The notes under the pieces: generated by a model | Told to the model about the DNA's origin: nothing | What the model saw: only the letters and a program-made list of their open reading frames with translations | The model's database searches: none | Part shown: piece after piece, positions 5,797-6,669 of the stretch | Layout of the letters: each line of letters opens with the position of its first letter | Numbering within the stretch: position 1 is the stretch's first letter | NCBI GenBank assembly: GCA_020344435.1 | Contig: CP070826.1 | Coordinates: 915,583 to 922,251 of the forward strand | Origin: Candidatus Bathyarchaeota archaeon | GTDB taxonomy: Archaea; Thermoproteota; Bathyarchaeia; Bathyarchaeales; Bathyarchaeaceae | Direction of reading: 5' to 3' | DNA length: 6,669 nt | Program-made: the position numbers and the translations under genes

Positions 5797-5826
5797 TGAA
5801 GAGCAAACAAGCACTCTAGCTCTTCA
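5797..5826. terminator. 8-base inverted repeat between convergent genes (possible two-way terminator)
   Basis: TGAAGAGC (5797-5804) and GCTCTTCA (5819-5826) are perfect complements separated by 14 bases. The repeat starts 12 bases after the stop of the 172-residue gene; its right arm overlaps the last codons of thymidylate kinase. It can fold on both transcripts. No clear T tract follows, so it is a candidate only. The other convergent gap in this window (2688-2739) also has an 8-base perfect core. Confidence 0.35.
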
Positions 5827-6415
5827 AAGAATCAAGAGCGACCGCTAAGATGTCTTTTGACACCTCATCTTTAGGTCTGTCTCCTTCAACCTGTACCAGC
5901 AACCCATCCTCCAATAATCTCTTGTATATCTCCTGAACCCTTCGCTGAATCTGTAGCTTCTCCATCACCGACTTCCTCCATGTGATTCGCTCAACAACCG
6001 CCTCTGGTGGAATGGCTAGATAAATTGCCAGATCTGGAGTGATAGCGTTCCTGTTGACTTCTTTAATCCATTCTAGATCGAGTCCAGCCGCTCCTTGATA
6101 AGCTAAGGAAGAATACACGTATCTGTCACAGATGACGATTCTACCCTTCTGCAATGCGGGTTTGATCCACGTCTCCACATGATTAACCCGATCAGCCGCG
6201 AAGAGAAGTGCTTCCACCGCGATTGGCACTCGCCTCTTCCTCTGAAGAACGTAGGCTCTTGTGAACTCACCTATCTTGTCTGGGCTTGGTTCGGTGGTGT
6301 ATATTGCATCAAACCCCTTCTTCCGTAGGTCCCTCACGAGTTGGCGAGCGTGTGTGGTCTTGCCGCTCGCGTCTAGCCCCTCGATGCAGAAAAAACGCCC
6401 TCTCTTGTTGATTAT
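5816..6415 (-). CDS. tmk: Thymidylate kinase, probable non-canonical ATA start
   Basis: The enzyme phosphorylates dTMP to dTDP with ATP, a required step toward dTTP. Read from 6415 it has 199 residues, normal for the family. The P-loop is FCIEGLDASGKTT (9-21, lysine K19), followed by TTEPSPD (40-46, the dTMP-site EP), FAADR (72-76), the DRY motif as CDRYVYSSLAYQG (96-108), PDLAIYL (127-133) and a basic LID region RITWRKSVMEK (143-153). The oddity is the start. The first in-frame GTG (6337) would delete the P-loop, and no ATG, GTG or TTG lies between the upstream in-frame stop (TGA, just before TGG AGG) and the P-loop. GGAGGT at 6426-6421 is five bases from ATA (6415-6413) and eight from ATC, so ATA is the best guess. 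A sequencing error in the six-base T run (minus strand) was considered, but shifting the frame there gives no standard start either. Confidence 0.93.
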   Translation of the reverse strand: MINKRGRFFCIEGLDASGKTTHARQLVRDLRKKGFDAIYTTEPSPDKIGEFTRAYVLQRKRRVPIAVEALLFAADRVNHVETWIKPALQKGRIVICDRYVYSSLAYQGAAGLDLEWIKEVNRNAITPDLAIYLAIPPEAVVERITWRKSVMEKLQIQRRVQEIYKRLLEDGLLVQVEGDRPKDEVSKDILAVALDSLKS

Positions 6416-6420
6416 CTCAG

Positions 6421-6426
6421 ACCTCC
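6421..6426 (-). promoter_or_regulatory. Perfect Shine-Dalgarno that sets the thymidylate kinase start
   Basis: GGAGGT on the minus strand, five bases before the in-frame ATA at 6415. The neighbouring HD gene uses the identical hexamer with the same five-base gap to its ATG, which supports ATA as the initiation codon. The hexamer also overlaps a tiny out-of-frame ORF, ATG GAG GTC TGA (6428-6417). Confidence 0.65.
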
Positions 6427-6474
6427 ATCACATCGCGTCTTTTGATTCAGCCTCATTTGTAGTAAATCGATCAC

Positions 6475-6482
6475 TTTAATAA
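6475..6482 (+). promoter_or_regulatory. Candidate TATA-like box for the HD-domain gene
   Basis: TTTAATAA is centred about 37 bases ahead of the ATG at 6515. Transcription would begin near 6500-6505, leaving a very short leader around the GGAGGT at 6504-6509. It argues against the upstream in-frame ATG at 6500. The region is shared with the divergent thymidylate kinase promoter, for which I see no clear TATA box. Confidence 0.35.
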
Positions 6483-6514
6483 CAATATTCAAGACTGGAA
6501 TGGGGAGGTTGGGG

Positions 6515-6669
6515 ATGCCGAGATATTGGGGTGAGATTAAGGATCCTGTTCATGGATATGTGTACATAACCGAAATCGAAAAGGCAATCATCGACTCTTT
6601 TCCGGTTCAGAGGCTTCATCGGCTGCGACAGCTTGCGGGGGCTGAGTTCGTCTATCCAGGCGCTAACCA
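6515..6669 (+). CDS. HD-superfamily phosphohydrolase, COG1078/dGTPase-like (partial, 5' end only)
   Basis: Only the first 51 residues are inside the window. They read MPRYWGEIKDPVHGYVYITE and continue through the conserved FPVQRLHRLRQLAGAEFVYPGAN. This is the characteristic opening of HD-domain phosphohydrolases related to dGTPases: the 'IKDPVHG' segment, then the Q-R-L-x-x-L-x-Q-L helix before the first HD histidine. The metal-binding histidines and the HD dyad lie beyond the window, so catalytic integrity cannot be judged. Family members hydrolyse dNTPs or other nucleotides, and the substrate here is unknown. The ATG is preceded by a perfect GGAGGT (6504-6509) with five bases between; the in-frame ATG at 6500 lacks such a site. 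The gene is divergent from thymidylate kinase with 99 bases between starts, a possible pairing of dNTP supply and removal. Confidence 0.88.
   Translation, partial: MPRYWGEIKDPVHGYVYITEIEKAIIDSFPVQRLHRLRQLAGAEFVYPGAN

Noticed and set aside
6335..6337. GTG at 6337 as the start of thymidylate kinase
   Set aside because: It would remove the first 26 residues, including the P-loop lysine, which is needed for ATP binding; the frame continues upstream with an intact P-loop.
1..6669. CRISPR array, insertion sequence, prophage or defence system
   Set aside because: No regularly spaced repeats, transposase, recombinase or phage genes; all recognised genes are housekeeping or conserved archaeal families.

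Overview
The window looks like a piece of an archaeal chromosome, most plausibly a mesophilic to moderately thermophilic member of the TACK group; a Bathyarchaeia-type genome is my best guess, by inference only. The signs are A/T-rich TATA-like boxes about 45-50 bases ahead of start codons, several TTG starts, a UPF0147 protein and an autoantigen-p27 (Sjogren/scleroderma) zinc-ribbon protein, both mainly archaeal families, and an M32 carboxypeptidase. There is no insertion sequence, integrase, CRISPR array or phage gene. This is a compact housekeeping region, not an accessory island.

Layout, left to right. Bases 1-362 (minus) hold the N-terminal 120 residues of a winged-helix protein that runs into what looks like an ATP-cone domain, cut by the window edge. 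A complete intron-less tRNA-Pro(CGG) with encoded CCA lies at 553-630 (plus). It is followed on the same strand by a one-repeat YegP/DUF1508 protein (774-986) and an M32 zinc carboxypeptidase (1153-2685). An FAD-dependent dehydrogenase of the COG2509 type (2761-4200, minus) converges on the carboxypeptidase, with an interrupted inverted repeat in the gap. A roughly 300-base stretch without a recognisable gene (4256-4558) separates it from UPF0147 (4559-4837, minus). UPF0147 is divergent from a two-gene unit (4913-5784, plus) made of the p27-like zinc-ribbon protein and an unrecognised 172-residue protein joined by an ATGA overlap. Thymidylate kinase (5816-6415, minus) converges on that unit. 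An HD-superfamily phosphohydrolase (6515 to the window end, plus) is divergent from the kinase.

As a set, the right end concerns nucleotides: dTMP phosphorylation beside a possible (d)NTP phosphohydrolase, sharing a 99-base divergent control region. The putative nucleotide-sensing regulator at the far left would fit that theme, but nothing links them directly. The strongest anomaly is thymidylate kinase. Its P-loop lies upstream of any ATG, GTG or TTG in frame, so the full protein apparently starts at a non-canonical codon, most likely ATA, placed exactly five bases after a perfect GGAGGT ribosome binding site. Several starts were set from promoter and Shine-Dalgarno positions instead of the longest open frame. 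I saw no convincing new multi-gene system.
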